NCBI GenBank assembly: GCA_029934165.1
Contig: JAOZMU010000069.1
Coordinates: 1-10,691, forward strand
DNA length: 10,691 nucleotides
From: Bacteroidales bacterium
GTDB lineage: Bacteria > Bacteroidota > Bacteroidia > Bacteroidales > JAOZMU01
Reading direction: 5' to 3'
Under the pieces are notes generated by a model. It saw nothing but the letters and a program-made list of their open reading frames with translations. It had not been told where the DNA came from and ran no database searches. This document shows positions 1 to 6,909 of the stretch, in pieces (position 1 is the first letter of the stretch; the number at the start of each line of letters is the position of its first letter). The position numbers and the translations under genes were made by a program.

Positions 1-124
1 ACATAATAATAAAAAATAAGTTTTTTTAAAGTGTAAAGTTTATCTGAAACATGCCGTATTTTTGTTATGTTTTTATTTTTCAAAAACGTAAATTTTTGAT
101 AGCACTAAACAATTAATGTGTCAA

Positions 125-166
125 GTTACTGTCGGTGTGGCTTGAAGCCATACCGACAGTGGTAAC
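125..166. terminator. Strong hairpin just downstream of tadA, terminator-like but without a U tract
   Basis: Two 16-nt arms (128-143 and 145-160) pair around a single central G. The only non-Watson-Crick position is a G/T pair, which is a G-U wobble if the plus strand is transcribed. In RNA the loop would be about TTGAA on a GC-rich stem (GTCGGT, TGGC). GTT at 125-127 and AAC at 164-166 extend the stem beyond a short bulge. It begins 6 bases beyond the tadA stop, so it is well placed to end or protect the tadA transcript. The minus-strand sequence after the stem (AACTTGACAC) has no T run, so it is not a canonical intrinsic terminator. It could equally be a REP-like palindrome dispersed in the genome. 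Confidence 0.5.
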
Positions 167-171
167 AGAAA

Positions 172-609
172 TTATCGTTTAGTTTTGAAAAATGCTGTTA
201 ATATTTCGCTGCAATCGTCTTCCAAAACACTACTGATAACGACAGTCTTGGGGTGCAATAAATTTTCTTTTATCGCAGTGAATCCTTTGTTTTTATCCGA
301 AGCACCATAAACTAAACGTCCAAGTTGCGCCCATTTCAATGCGCCTGCGCACATAACGCAAGGTTCAAGGGTTACAAACATTGTACAATCGTTGAGATAC
401 TTGCCACCGATGAAACTTGCAGCTGCCGTAATTGCCTGAACTTCAGCATGTGCAGTAACGTCAGTTAAAGTTTCTGTTAAATTATATGTTCGTGCAATAA
501 TTCGGTTTTTGCAAACAACAATTGCTCCAACTGGCACTTCGCCTTTGTCAGCAGCTTTTCGAGCCTCGGCAATGGCTTGCTTCATAAAATAAACGTCGTC
601 AAAAATCAT
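172..609 (-). CDS. tadA: tRNA-specific adenosine deaminase TadA
   Basis: Probable tRNA adenosine deaminase, a cytosolic zinc enzyme that converts A34 to inosine in the wobble position of tRNA-Arg(ACG), allowing one tRNA to read several CGN codons. The 145-aa protein has the usual cytidine/deoxycytidylate deaminase fold length. HAE at residues 54-56 gives the zinc-binding His and the catalytic proton-shuttle Glu. PCVMC at 83-87 gives the two zinc Cys. The flanking GEVPVGAIVV, TLTDVTAHAE and LEPCVMCAGAL stretches are typical of TadA rather than of free-nucleoside deaminases, as is the C-terminal HPKT...FFKTKR region. The Met at residue 1 is used; Met9 (MKQAI) is a possible alternative start. 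The gene is divergent from fabI with a 196-bp gap. I saw no clear TAnnTTTG box for this direction. A strong hairpin follows the stop codon. Confidence 0.93.
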   Translation of the reverse strand: MIFDDVYFMKQAIAEARKAADKGEVPVGAIVVCKNRIIARTYNLTETLTDVTAHAEVQAITAAASFIGGKYLNDCTMFVTLEPCVMCAGALKWAQLGRLVYGASDKNKGFTAIKENLLHPKTVVISSVLEDDCSEILTAFFKTKR

Positions 610-711
610 TGTTCTAAGTGTTTATACTAATTTGAAATTAAGAATTAAGAATTTATGCAATCTGAAAAATAAGATTTTTAGACCTTAACTTATTGCAATT
701 CAGGTGTATGC

Positions 712-760
712 ATAATTAACAATTGTCAATTGTTAATTATCAATTGTTAATTATCAATTA
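712..760. repeat. AT-rich inverted plus direct repeat between tadA and fabI
   Basis: A 14-bp perfect inverted repeat (712-725 and 727-740) is separated by one base. The right arm, CAATTGTTAATTAT, is then repeated directly at 741-754 and partly at 755-760. It lies immediately upstream of the fabI -7 box and overlaps where a -33 element would be. It could be an operator, a cruciform-forming element, or slippage-generated AT repeat of the kind common in Bacteroidota intergenic DNA. A shorter 7-bp tandem (AATTAAG twice, then AATTTAT) lies at 636-656 in the same gap. Confidence 0.6.
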
Positions 761-776
761 CTTATGAATATATTTG
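744..776 (+). promoter_or_regulatory. Probable Bacteroidetes-type promoter of fabI
   Basis: TATATTTG at 769-776 fits the Bacteroidetes -7 consensus TAnnTTTG exactly and is followed by C. A TTG at 744-746 lies 22 bases upstream, slightly longer than the usual spacing of about 19-21, so the -33 element is less certain. Transcription would begin near 783 and give a leader of about 20 bases. The leader contains an out-of-frame ATG at 799-801 that opens a five-codon ORF ending at 816, overlapping the fabI start. Confidence 0.45.
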
Positions 777-805
777 CAGCACAAAATATAAACTAAATAT
801 GAAAA

Positions 806-1645
806 ATGAGTTATAATTTATTAAAAGGTAAGAAGGGTATTATTTTCGGCGCATTAAACGAGCTATCAATAGCTTGGAAAGTTGCAGAACGCGCAAGGGA
901 AGAGGGTGCAGAAATAATATTGACAAACACTCCGGCTGCAATTCGGTTTGGTCAAATTGATGAATTGGCAGCAAAAACCAATTCAATTGTCATTCCGGCT
1001 GATGCAACGAAAGAAGCTGATTTAGAGAATGTTGTAGTAAGTGCCTTAAAGCATTTTGGAGGTAAATTCGATTTCATACTACACTCAATTGGCATGTCGT
1101 TGAATGTGCGAAAAGGTTTGACTTACGACAATCTTAACTATGAATATTACAAAAAAACCATTGATATTTCGGCATTGTCGTTTCACAAAATTTTGCAAAC
1201 CTGCTATAAGCACGATGCTATAAATCAGTGGGGTTCTGTTTTGGGATTATCGTATATTGCTGCCCAACGAACATTGTATGGCTACAATGATATGGCAGAT
1301 GCCAAAGCTATTTTAGAATCTATTGCGCGGAGTTTTGGGTATATTTATGGACGAGAAAAGAAGGTGCGTGTAAATACCATTTCTCAATCGCCAACGCCAA
1401 CCACGGCAGGGAGTGGCGTGAAGGGTTTCGGTGGATTGATGGATTTTACGGAAAGAATGTCCCCACTTGGAAATGCTTCGGCAGACGAATGTGCAGATTA
1501 TTGTGTAACACTATTTTCTGATTTGACCAGAAAAATAACCATGCAAAATTTGTTTCATGATGGCGGTTTTTCAAATATTGGAATGAGTGCCAAAGCAATG
1601 CACGTTTATAGTAAAAATTTGGAAAACGATACCGATGGTGATTAG
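806..1645 (+). CDS. fabI: Enoyl-[acyl-carrier-protein] reductase (FabI)
   Basis: NADH-dependent enoyl-ACP reductase, catalysing the last step of each type II fatty acid elongation cycle in the cytosol. The 279-aa protein is a divergent short-chain dehydrogenase. The N-terminal nucleotide-binding segment is KGIIFGALNELSIAW (FabI-type G-x5-SIA), and HSIGMS lies near residues 93-98. The catalytic tyrosine pair is Y150 (SYIAA) and Y160 (GYNDMADAK), with K167 giving the Y-x6-K motif; these correspond to Y146, Y156 and K163 of E. coli FabI. SQSPTPTTAGSGVKG matches the substrate-binding loop, where FabI has a Thr/Ala-rich segment. The NMADAK-like region, DECADYC and QNLFHDGGFS are characteristic of Bacteroidales FabI. 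The start is ATG 806, 5 bases after an out-of-frame ATG; no Shine-Dalgarno is seen, as is normal in this phylum. The C-terminal tail (SKNLENDTDGD) is acidic and outside the fold. No convincing terminator follows. Confidence 0.95.
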   Translation: MSYNLLKGKKGIIFGALNELSIAWKVAERAREEGAEIILTNTPAAIRFGQIDELAAKTNSIVIPADATKEADLENVVVSALKHFGGKFDFILHSIGMSLNVRKGLTYDNLNYEYYKKTIDISALSFHKILQTCYKHDAINQWGSVLGLSYIAAQRTLYGYNDMADAKAILESIARSFGYIYGREKKVRVNTISQSPTPTTAGSGVKGFGGLMDFTERMSPLGNASADECADYCVTLFSDLTRKITMQNLFHDGGFSNIGMSAKAMHVYSKNLENDTDGD

Positions 1646-1754
1646 GCTCTTAAAGAAATAATCGGTGTGTAAAAATAATCGGCATTTTTTGGTTAATAAC
1701 AGCCATCAAAGTGTCGTTTTCTTTTAACAACTACTAATTTTGTTTTAAGGCAAG

Positions 1755-1827
1755 GAAATACACAAAAAAATCTGAAATTTGCGACAAAATAGCACAGAAC
1801 GAAATCATTATTTTTTTTGTGCATTTC
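1755..1827. repeat. Imperfect inverted repeat, possible large stem-loop
   Basis: GAAATACACAAAAAAAT at 1755-1771 faces its near reverse complement at 1810-1827, with one internal mismatch and one extra A/T. The spacer is 38 bases. If the minus strand is transcribed, the mismatch becomes a G-U wobble. The A/T run lies inside the stem, so this is not a standard terminator, although it could act as one in either direction between the converging fabI and membrane-protein genes. Confidence 0.5.
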
Positions 1828-1891
1828 TTTTTGTAAGAATACTTCTTTGCACTGAAAATTAAGCAATGCAAATAGCTGGAATAGTTGAGAT

Positions 1892-1947
1892 TAAATTATT
1901 AAACTTAAATTATTAAACTTAAATTATTAAACTTAAAGTATTAATTT
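1892..1947. repeat. Tandem repeat, 14-bp unit, about four copies
   Basis: The unit TAAATTATTAAACT occurs three times without a mismatch (1892-1905, 1906-1919, 1920-1933). A fourth copy (1934-1947) has three mismatches. The perfect identity of adjacent units suggests recent slippage or expansion, so copy number may differ between strains. It lies outside any gene. There are no spacers, so it is not a CRISPR array. Confidence 0.85.
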
Positions 1948-2052
1948 AGGATAAAGCAACACATTAGCCAGAAAGTTTATTTGTCTGCCTAATTGATGTT
2001 ATTTTAAGTAAAATGAATTTAATAAAGTAATCCATTAAAATTCCTAACTAAA

Positions 2053-2102
2053 ACTAAATCAGGCGTAAGCAAAATTATTAATTATTAATTTTCCATTACT
2101 AA
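2053..2102 (+). repeat. Dispersed repeat, left copy (50 bp)
   Basis: This 50-bp stretch contains a GC-richer core TCAGGCGTAAGC (2059-2070), an AT-rich middle, and the end TTCCATTACTAA. It recurs in opposite orientation at 10635-10691, with complete identity apart from a 7-base insertion (TTATTAT) in the AT-rich middle of the other copy. The two copies bracket the membrane-protein gene and both protease genes, and neither lies within a gene. I see no transposase and cannot show target-site duplications, so I call it a dispersed repeat rather than an insertion-sequence end. Confidence 0.85.
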
Positions 2103-2207
2103 GCTGATTTACAAATAATTAAATCATAATATTTAAACCAAATTCTAATCTACTTTTCGGCTAAATTTTAACGTGAATTTTCTCTTAAATTGCCTACAAA
2201 ATATAAG

Positions 2208-2693
2208 CTAAAAAAATCTATCGTTACGGCGATTTTTCCAATCTTTACGGCTGCCAAGTACCTGACCAACAATTAGTCCCAGTGTAAACCCAGCTGCAAG
2301 AAAATATTTTGTTGAAATCTCTTGAAACAACAACCAGATTAACAAACCGAGTCCTATACCAATAAGTATCCCAAGTACGCTATATAACGAGGTGTAATAA
2401 CGCCACGGACGGATTTGATGTTTTTTTGCCAAGTGATTTTCGATTTTCATTATTTCAACTTCCAGCCCTTTTCTATCTGAGAGTGTACCATTGATAGCCT
2501 TTGGGTATGTTGCTGATATATTGCTAATTGTATGCAAACTATCTTTACAAATTTTACACGATTTTTTTCTATCGTTGCATCTCTGAGCCACTCTATATAA
2601 TTTGTCAAGATGAAAATATACGAAGTCTTTATCTTTCACTTCAACTTTGTTTGTTTCTAAATTTTGCTTAATTTGCGAGAGTAAATTTTTCAT
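2208..2693 (-). CDS. Small membrane protein of unknown function with a Cys-rich segment
   Basis: I do not recognise this 161-aa protein. The N-terminal half (1-98) is soluble and charged and has a Cys cluster, C39, C46 and C49 (CKIC), with H28 and H54 nearby; this could bind a metal or form disulfides. Two hydrophobic segments follow at about 102-123 (YSVLGILIGIGLGLLIW) and 128-147 (FLAAGFTLGLIVGQVLGS). Both are glycine-rich with GxxxG-like spacing, suggesting a tight helical hairpin. The tail is basic (RKDWKNRRNDR). There is no signal peptide, so the N- and C-terminal parts probably both face the cytosol. It is divergent from the Kgp-like gene across 322 bp and may have its own TAnnTTTG promoter. 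No obvious terminator follows, and no functional link to the proteases is shown. Ordinary composition and clean start and stop codons support a real gene. Confidence 0.75.
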   Translation of the reverse strand: MKNLLSQIKQNLETNKVEVKDKDFVYFHLDKLYRVAQRCNDRKKSCKICKDSLHTISNISATYPKAINGTLSDRKGLEVEIMKIENHLAKKHQIRPWRYYTSLYSVLGILIGIGLGLLIWLLFQEISTKYFLAAGFTLGLIVGQVLGSRKDWKNRRNDRFF

Positions 2694-2737
2694 TTCTTAT
2701 TTTGGTATAAATTTCTGTAATTCATGTGTTTAGCGCA

Positions 2738-2745
2738 CAAAAGTA
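2738..2745 (-). promoter_or_regulatory. Candidate -7 box for the membrane-protein gene
   Basis: Read on the minus strand this is TACTTTTG, an exact fit to TAnnTTTG and followed by TGC. It lies about 45 bases upstream of the ATG at 2693. The nearest upstream TTG is about 25 bases away, which is too far for a normal -33 element, so the call rests on the -7 box alone. Confidence 0.35.
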
Positions 2746-2769
2746 CTATATTATCTTGTAAAATATCGG

Positions 2770-2786
2770 ACAATAATTATTATTGT
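2770..2786. promoter_or_regulatory. 17-bp palindrome, candidate operator
   Basis: ACAATAAT, a central T, then ATTATTGT form a perfect 8+1+8 palindrome in the divergent promoter region. It lies just upstream of the minus-strand -7 box and about 125 bases upstream of the plus-strand box. A dimeric regulator could bind here, but an AT-rich palindrome of this size in AT-rich DNA can also arise by chance. Confidence 0.25.
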
Positions 2787-2911
2787 TGAAAGATAAATTT
2801 TTATTATCAATTTTATTGTTAGAATATTGGCAACTTTTTTGCAGAGTTGTTAATTATGTGTTAAAGACTGTAAACAGTAAGGTATAGCATTTTTATATTC
2901 ATATAAAATTG

Positions 2912-2919
2912 TAATTTTG
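2912..2919 (+). promoter_or_regulatory. Candidate -7 box for the Kgp-like protease gene
   Basis: TAATTTTG fits TAnnTTTG exactly, but at the expected -33 position there is only TTT (near 2890-2892), not TTG. A second, weaker box, TACTTTTC, lies at 2943-2950. Either would leave a long A/T-rich leader before ATG 3016. Confidence 0.35.
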
Positions 2920-3015
2920 TAGGGCAAGCGATAACATGATACTACTTTTCGGCTTGTGTAACAACTAAAATATTATACTATTTTTTTAATTTATGATTAA
3001 CTTAAAAACTATCAA

Positions 3016-6000
3016 ATGAAAAACACTTTATTAACGATTTTAGTATTAATCCTATCGGGGACAATGCTTTTTGCACAGAACAAGCAAAAAGTAGATTTGT
3101 CGCCAGATGCAAACGCGTTCTCTGTTACGAGTAAGACAACGTATGGATTTGAAGCCGAAGCTCAGATTGCTGGTTTTGAGGCTATTGAGGTTACCACAAA
3201 AGGTGGCGAATTTATACAATTAGCAACCGAAGGCTATCTAAAAAGCTTTACTGTTGGCGTTCCCAATCTTCCGTCTCTTGGTCGTTTGATTGAAATTCCG
3301 CAAGGAGCAGTTGCCGACATCGAAATTATTAGTTTTGATGAGGAAATCATCAAACTTGCAGATTATGGCATTACAAAACAAATCATACCTGGGCAACCAT
3401 CAGTCTCGAAAAGCGATGACCCTGCAACACTTCCGTTCTATAAGAAAGACGAAGTTTATGCAAAGGACGAGTTTATTGGGCAAAAAGTTGTTAAGGTTGA
3501 AAAAGTTGGTATGATGCGCGGAACACGTATTGCACGTTTGGGTATTTATCCATTTAGCTACAATCCTGTAACGAATACTGTGAAAATTGTCAGCAATTTA
3601 AAATTCAAAGTAACTTTTGCTGGAGCAGATATGAGTAAAACTGACGACTTAAAAAATCGTTTTTACACTCCTTATCAAGATGGTATCCTCGGAAACTTGA
3701 TTAACTATGACAGTCCAAAAACAAAAGAGATTATTTTTGGCGCACCAGTTAAATATGTTATTGTATCCGACCGTATGTTTGAAGCACAACTTCAGGAGTT
3801 TATTACTTGGAAGCGCAAAAAAGGTTTCAACGTTATCGAAGCTTACACTGATGATGCGGCAGTTGGTAACACAACTACATCTATAAAGGATTATCTATCT
3901 GGTCTTTATAATTCTGCAACAGCAACAGACCCTGCTCCAACTTTCATTCTTTTTGTTGGTGATATTCAGCAAATTCCTGCCTTTAGTGGTTCTGTTACTA
4001 ATGGTTCTCATGTATCTGATTTATATTATTGTGAATATACTGGTGACTTTATTCCAGAGGTTTATTACGGACGTTTTTCTGCTCAAACGACAGCACAACT
4101 TCAACCACAAATTGATAAAACGCTTCAGTATGAGCAATTTACAATGCCAGACCCAACCTATCTTGACGAAGTTTTGATGGTTGCCGGCGAAGATGCAGGA
4201 CACCAAATGACTTGGGGTAATGGACAAATTAACTACGGAACAGAAAACTATTTCAATGCAACAAATGGTTTAACTTCTCACACATATTTACAACCTGAAC
4301 CATCGGGAGTTAGCTATTCGACAGAACTTAAAGCTGACATTAGTGCTGGTGTTTCTTATGCAAACTACTCTGCACACTGTAACTGGGACGGTTGGTCAGC
4401 TCCAAGTTTCAGGCTTACTGACATTCCAAATTTAACAAACGCAAACAAATATTCTCTATGGATTGGTAACTGCTGTCTTTCTGTGAAATTTGACGAGAAC
4501 GAATGTTTTGGCGAAGCTGCACTTCGTGTTGCTGACAAAGGAGCAATTGGTGATATTGGTGGTTCTAACAGTACGTATTGGGACGAAGATTTTTGGTGGG
4601 GCGTAGGTTTCGAACCTATTTCTGCAAATCCGACATTCAACGCTGGCAACTATGGTGTTTATGACAGAATGTTCCATAATCACCCAGATTTTCCAGCTGA
4701 TGTTGAAAACTGGTATGTAACTCAAGGACAAATTTTTGTTGCTGGCAATCTTGCTGTTGAGCAATCGACTACTGCTCGTAAGCGTTATTACTGGGAGATT
4801 TATCACCTTATGGGCGACCCTTCATTAATGGTATATATGGGCAATCCTCCTGCAATGACAGCAAATTATCTTTCTACTCTTATGATTGGTATGACTTCTC
4901 TTGACGTAACAACAGTACCTTATGCTTATGTTGCACTTTCTTTTGAGGGACAACAAATGGCTGTTGCTTTTGCTGACGTAAACGGAGCTGCAAACCTTAC
5001 TTTTGATGCTATTGATAATGTTGGAGACTTAGACCTTGTTATTACGGCACAAAATACGCAACCACACATTGGAACAATTCAAGCAGTTCCGGCAGAAGGA
5101 CCTTATGTTGTTCTTGACCAATGCGTTCTTGACGATGCAGACGGAAACGGACAAGCTGACTATAATGAAGCAATAAACCTTGATGTACAATTATTAAATG
5201 TTGGTGTTGAAGTTGCAAGCGGTGTAACTGCTGTTCTTTCGACAACTGATGATAATGTTGCTATAACTTCGGACTCATATACATTTGGCGACATCACTGC
5301 AAGCGGAACTGTCAGCCAAACGGCTGCATTTGCTTTTATAGTAAATAATGATGTAGCAGACCAACACATTGTTGAGTTTACTGTTACAATGACAAGCACT
5401 GCAAAAACAACTTGGACAAGCACAACAAACGTTGTTCTTAATGCTCCAGTTCTTGAAAGTGGATTAAACACTCTGGATGTTGAAAATAATTTTGCGTTCA
5501 CAACATCGGCTCCAGTTACAGCTGTTATTGACGAAGAATACACTTATGATGTTGCTGTCGAAGGAACAACAGGAGACGGTAACGGCAGACTTGACCCAGG
5601 TGAAACTGTTGAAATTTCTTTCACCATTGATAACGAAGGACACTCGACTTCGCCTGTTGCAACAGCAACTTTGACTACAAGCTCGGATTTAATCACTGTT
5701 CTTTCTGACCCTGCAAGCGTTTCTCCAATTGACGCAGCTGGAAATCAAGTAGCAACATTCCTTATTTCTACAGATGCAAGTGCCGAAATTGGCTCATCTG
5801 CCGGATTACAACTTGACATAAGCTATGGTTCGTATTCTATTACAGAAAATTTTGACGTTAAGATTGGTTTAAGCATCGAAGATTTCGAATCTGGAGATTT
5901 CTCTTCTTATTCTTGGACACAAGGCGGAGAGGCAGACTGGTCTGTTGTTGACTCTGAATCGCACGATGGAACATACAGTGCAAAATCTGGAACAGTTGAG

Positions 6001-6768
6001 GATAACGAAAAATCAGAGTTATCAATTGATGTTGATGTGCCACTAGACGACCAAGTAACATTCTGGTACAAAGTTAGTTCCGAAGGCGGTTATGATGATT
6101 TGTATTTCTACATAGACGGAAACGAACTATTAGAAATAAATGGCGAAGTTGATTGGACAGAAGCTACTTTCCCTGTTTCTGCTGGTACTCATACTTTAAA
6201 ATGGGCTTACGAAAAAGATGTTAGCCAAGCTATCGGCGATGATTGCGCTTGGATAGATGACATTATTCTTCCTTCGGGAGCATCAAAAGACGGTGTTCGC
6301 AGTATTTCTTTCACAGCAACAACAAAACCAGAATGGTTGACACTTACTGATAATGGCGATGGAACAGCAATTCTTGCTGGTACGCCACAGGCAGCAAACA
6401 ACGGAGCAAATCCTGTTGTTATCGAGGCTTCAAACGGAACTATATCTGGAACACAAGAGTTTTCTATCTTTGTTGGGATTACGGCTATCGAGTCGACAAA
6501 CGGAAACACATTTGCTTTCAACGTATTTCCAAATCCTGTAACAGAAACAGCTTTCATTAGCTATACAACTGTCGAAAACTCAACAGTATCGCTTGTTGTT
6601 TATGACATCACAGGAAAAGAAGTTGCACGTCTTGTAAACAATCAAGAAGTTACTGCGGGAACACACAAAATCGAATTGAGCAATGCTTCTTTCGGCTCTG
6701 GCGTATATTTCTGCAAACTCTCTATCGGAAACGAAGTTGTTACTGCTAAAATAGTGATAACAAAATAA
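3016..6768 (+). CDS. Lys-gingipain-like C25 cysteine protease with T9SS sorting domain
   Basis: Predicted secreted or surface cysteine endopeptidase (1250 aa) that probably cleaves after Lys. Modules: signal peptide about 1-21 (ending MLFAQ); C25 propeptide to about 235; catalytic domain about 244-611; Ig-like domain about 612-695; two related beta-sandwich modules (about 696-815 and 825-950) with Asp/Gly-rich loops (DADGNGQAD at 707-715, DGNGRLDPGE near 854-862); MAM/cleaved-adhesin-like domain 952-1086; Ig-like module about 1100-1155; T9SS C-terminal domain about 1165-1250 (VFPNPV, VYDITGKEV, GVYFCKL). Catalytic H454 (SAHCNW) and C487 (IGNCC) lie 33 residues apart, as H444 and C477 do in P. 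gingivalis Kgp. D393 (AGEDAG) probably corresponds to the third catalytic residue, and D525 (YWDEDFWW) to the S1 Asp516 that selects Lys. Further Kgp-like blocks are NGQINYGT and VAGNLA. The residue after the catalytic His is Cys instead of Gly. The gene ends at its own terminator. Lys specificity is inferred. Confidence 0.92.
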   Translation: MKNTLLTILVLILSGTMLFAQNKQKVDLSPDANAFSVTSKTTYGFEAEAQIAGFEAIEVTTKGGEFIQLATEGYLKSFTVGVPNLPSLGRLIEIPQGAVADIEIISFDEEIIKLADYGITKQIIPGQPSVSKSDDPATLPFYKKDEVYAKDEFIGQKVVKVEKVGMMRGTRIARLGIYPFSYNPVTNTVKIVSNLKFKVTFAGADMSKTDDLKNRFYTPYQDGILGNLINYDSPKTKEIIFGAPVKYVIVSDRMFEAQLQEFITWKRKKGFNVIEAYTDDAAVGNTTTSIKDYLSGLYNSATATDPAPTFILFVGDIQQIPAFSGSVTNGSHVSDLYYCEYTGDFIPEVYYGRFSAQTTAQLQPQIDKTLQYEQFTMPDPTYLDEVLMVAGEDAGHQMTWGNGQINYGTENYFNATNGLTSHTYLQPEPSGVSYSTELKADISAGVSYANYSAHCNWDGWSAPSFRLTDIPNLTNANKYSLWIGNCCLSVKFDENECFGEAALRVADKGAIGDIGGSNSTYWDEDFWWGVGFEPISANPTFNAGNYGVYDRMFHNHPDFPADVENWYVTQGQIFVAGNLAVEQSTTARKRYYWEIYHLMGDPSLMVYMGNPPAMTANYLSTLMIGMTSLDVTTVPYAYVALSFEGQQMAVAFADVNGAANLTFDAIDNVGDLDLVITAQNTQPHIGTIQAVPAEGPYVVLDQCVLDDADGNGQADYNEAINLDVQLLNVGVEVASGVTAVLSTTDDNVAITSDSYTFGDITASGTVSQTAAFAFIVNNDVADQHIVEFTVTMTSTAKTTWTSTTNVVLNAPVLESGLNTLDVENNFAFTTSAPVTAVIDEEYTYDVAVEGTTGDGNGRLDPGETVEISFTIDNEGHSTSPVATATLTTSSDLITVLSDPASVSPIDAAGNQVATFLISTDASAEIGSSAGLQLDISYGSYSITENFDVKIGLSIEDFESGDFSSYSWTQGGEADWSVVDSESHDGTYSAKSGTVEDNEKSELSIDVDVPLDDQVTFWYKVSSEGGYDDLYFYIDGNELLEINGEVDWTEATFPVSAGTHTLKWAYEKDVSQAIGDDCAWIDDIILPSGASKDGVRSISFTATTKPEWLTLTDNGDGTAILAGTPQAANNGANPVVIEASNGTISGTQEFSIFVGITAIESTNGNTFAFNVFPNPVTETAFISYTTVENSTVSLVVYDITGKEVARLVNNQEVTAGTHKIELSNASFGSGVYFCKLSIGNEVVTAKIVITK
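5869..6273 (+). repeat. MAM-like module shared with the second protease gene, copy 1
   Basis: This in-gene stretch (residues 952-1086) is closely similar, also at DNA level, to 9706-10116 in the next gene. Uninterrupted identical runs include 32 bases (6049-6080 with 9886-9917) and 26 bases (6247-6272 with 10090-10115). Silent third positions are conserved in these runs, which points to recent duplication or gene conversion. Confidence 0.85.
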
Positions 6769-6778
6769 TTGCAGTATT

Positions 6779-6814
6779 AAAAAGAAGGTGTGATTTTTCA
6801 TACCTTCTTTTTTT
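6779..6814 (+). terminator. Intrinsic terminator after the Kgp-like gene
   Basis: A 13-bp stem (6781-6793 with 6798-6810; AAAGAAGGTGTGA against its reverse complement, with one G-U) closes a TTTT loop. A run of seven T (6808-6814) follows, partly within the stem. It lies 12 bases after the stop codon. The A run before the stem and the T run after it would also let it work in the reverse direction. It separates the two protease genes transcriptionally. Confidence 0.88.
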
Positions 6815-6909
6815 ATCCCAAAACTCCCAGTTTTCTTCGCTCTACGAAGTCATACTTTAAAACCAAACAATCCAAAACTCTATTTAACTTATAAACTAAA
6901 ACTTTTAAA

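Larger units (their letters stand above)
1646..2207. other. Gene-free intergenic region with several repeats
   Basis: These 562 AT-rich bases separate fabI from the converging minus-strand membrane-protein gene. I see no plausible ORF, tRNA or known riboswitch. The region holds a 10-bp direct repeat AAATAATCGG (1656-1665 and 1673-1682), a long imperfect inverted repeat (1755-1827), a 14-bp tandem repeat (1892-1947) and a 50-bp dispersed repeat (2053-2102). An unannotated small RNA cannot be excluded. Confidence 0.7.
2694..3015. other. Divergent intergenic region between membrane-protein and Kgp-like genes
   Basis: These 322 AT-rich bases hold no ORF worth calling. They contain a candidate minus-strand -7 box (2738-2745), a 17-bp palindrome (2770-2786), a small hairpin (CAACT 2831-2835 with AGTTG 2845-2849) and a candidate plus-strand -7 box (2912-2919). 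The Kgp-like leader downstream of that box would be roughly 90 bases. Confidence 0.6.

Noticed and set aside
1631..1666. Terminator of fabI formed by ACCGAT and ATCGGT
   Set aside because: The six-base arms are 24 bases apart, overlap the end of the coding region and have no T run directly after the stem.
1892..1947. CRISPR array
   Set aside because: The 14-bp units are directly abutting, without spacers, and no cas gene is present.
4365..5543. Several minus-strand open frames of 94-127 codons inside the Kgp-like gene
   Set aside because: They lie wholly within a strongly supported coding frame, have no recognisable domains and overlap one another; they are reading-frame shadows.
5869..6273. 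A misassembly or artificial duplication between the two gingipain genes
   Set aside because: The copies differ by many substitutions and in-frame indels, as expected for real paralogous modules.
6207..6557. A 116-codon minus-strand frame across the Ig-like module, and similar frames opposite the Rgp-like gene (7264-8849)
   Set aside because: They are shadows of the gingipain reading frames, with no family resemblance or start signals.
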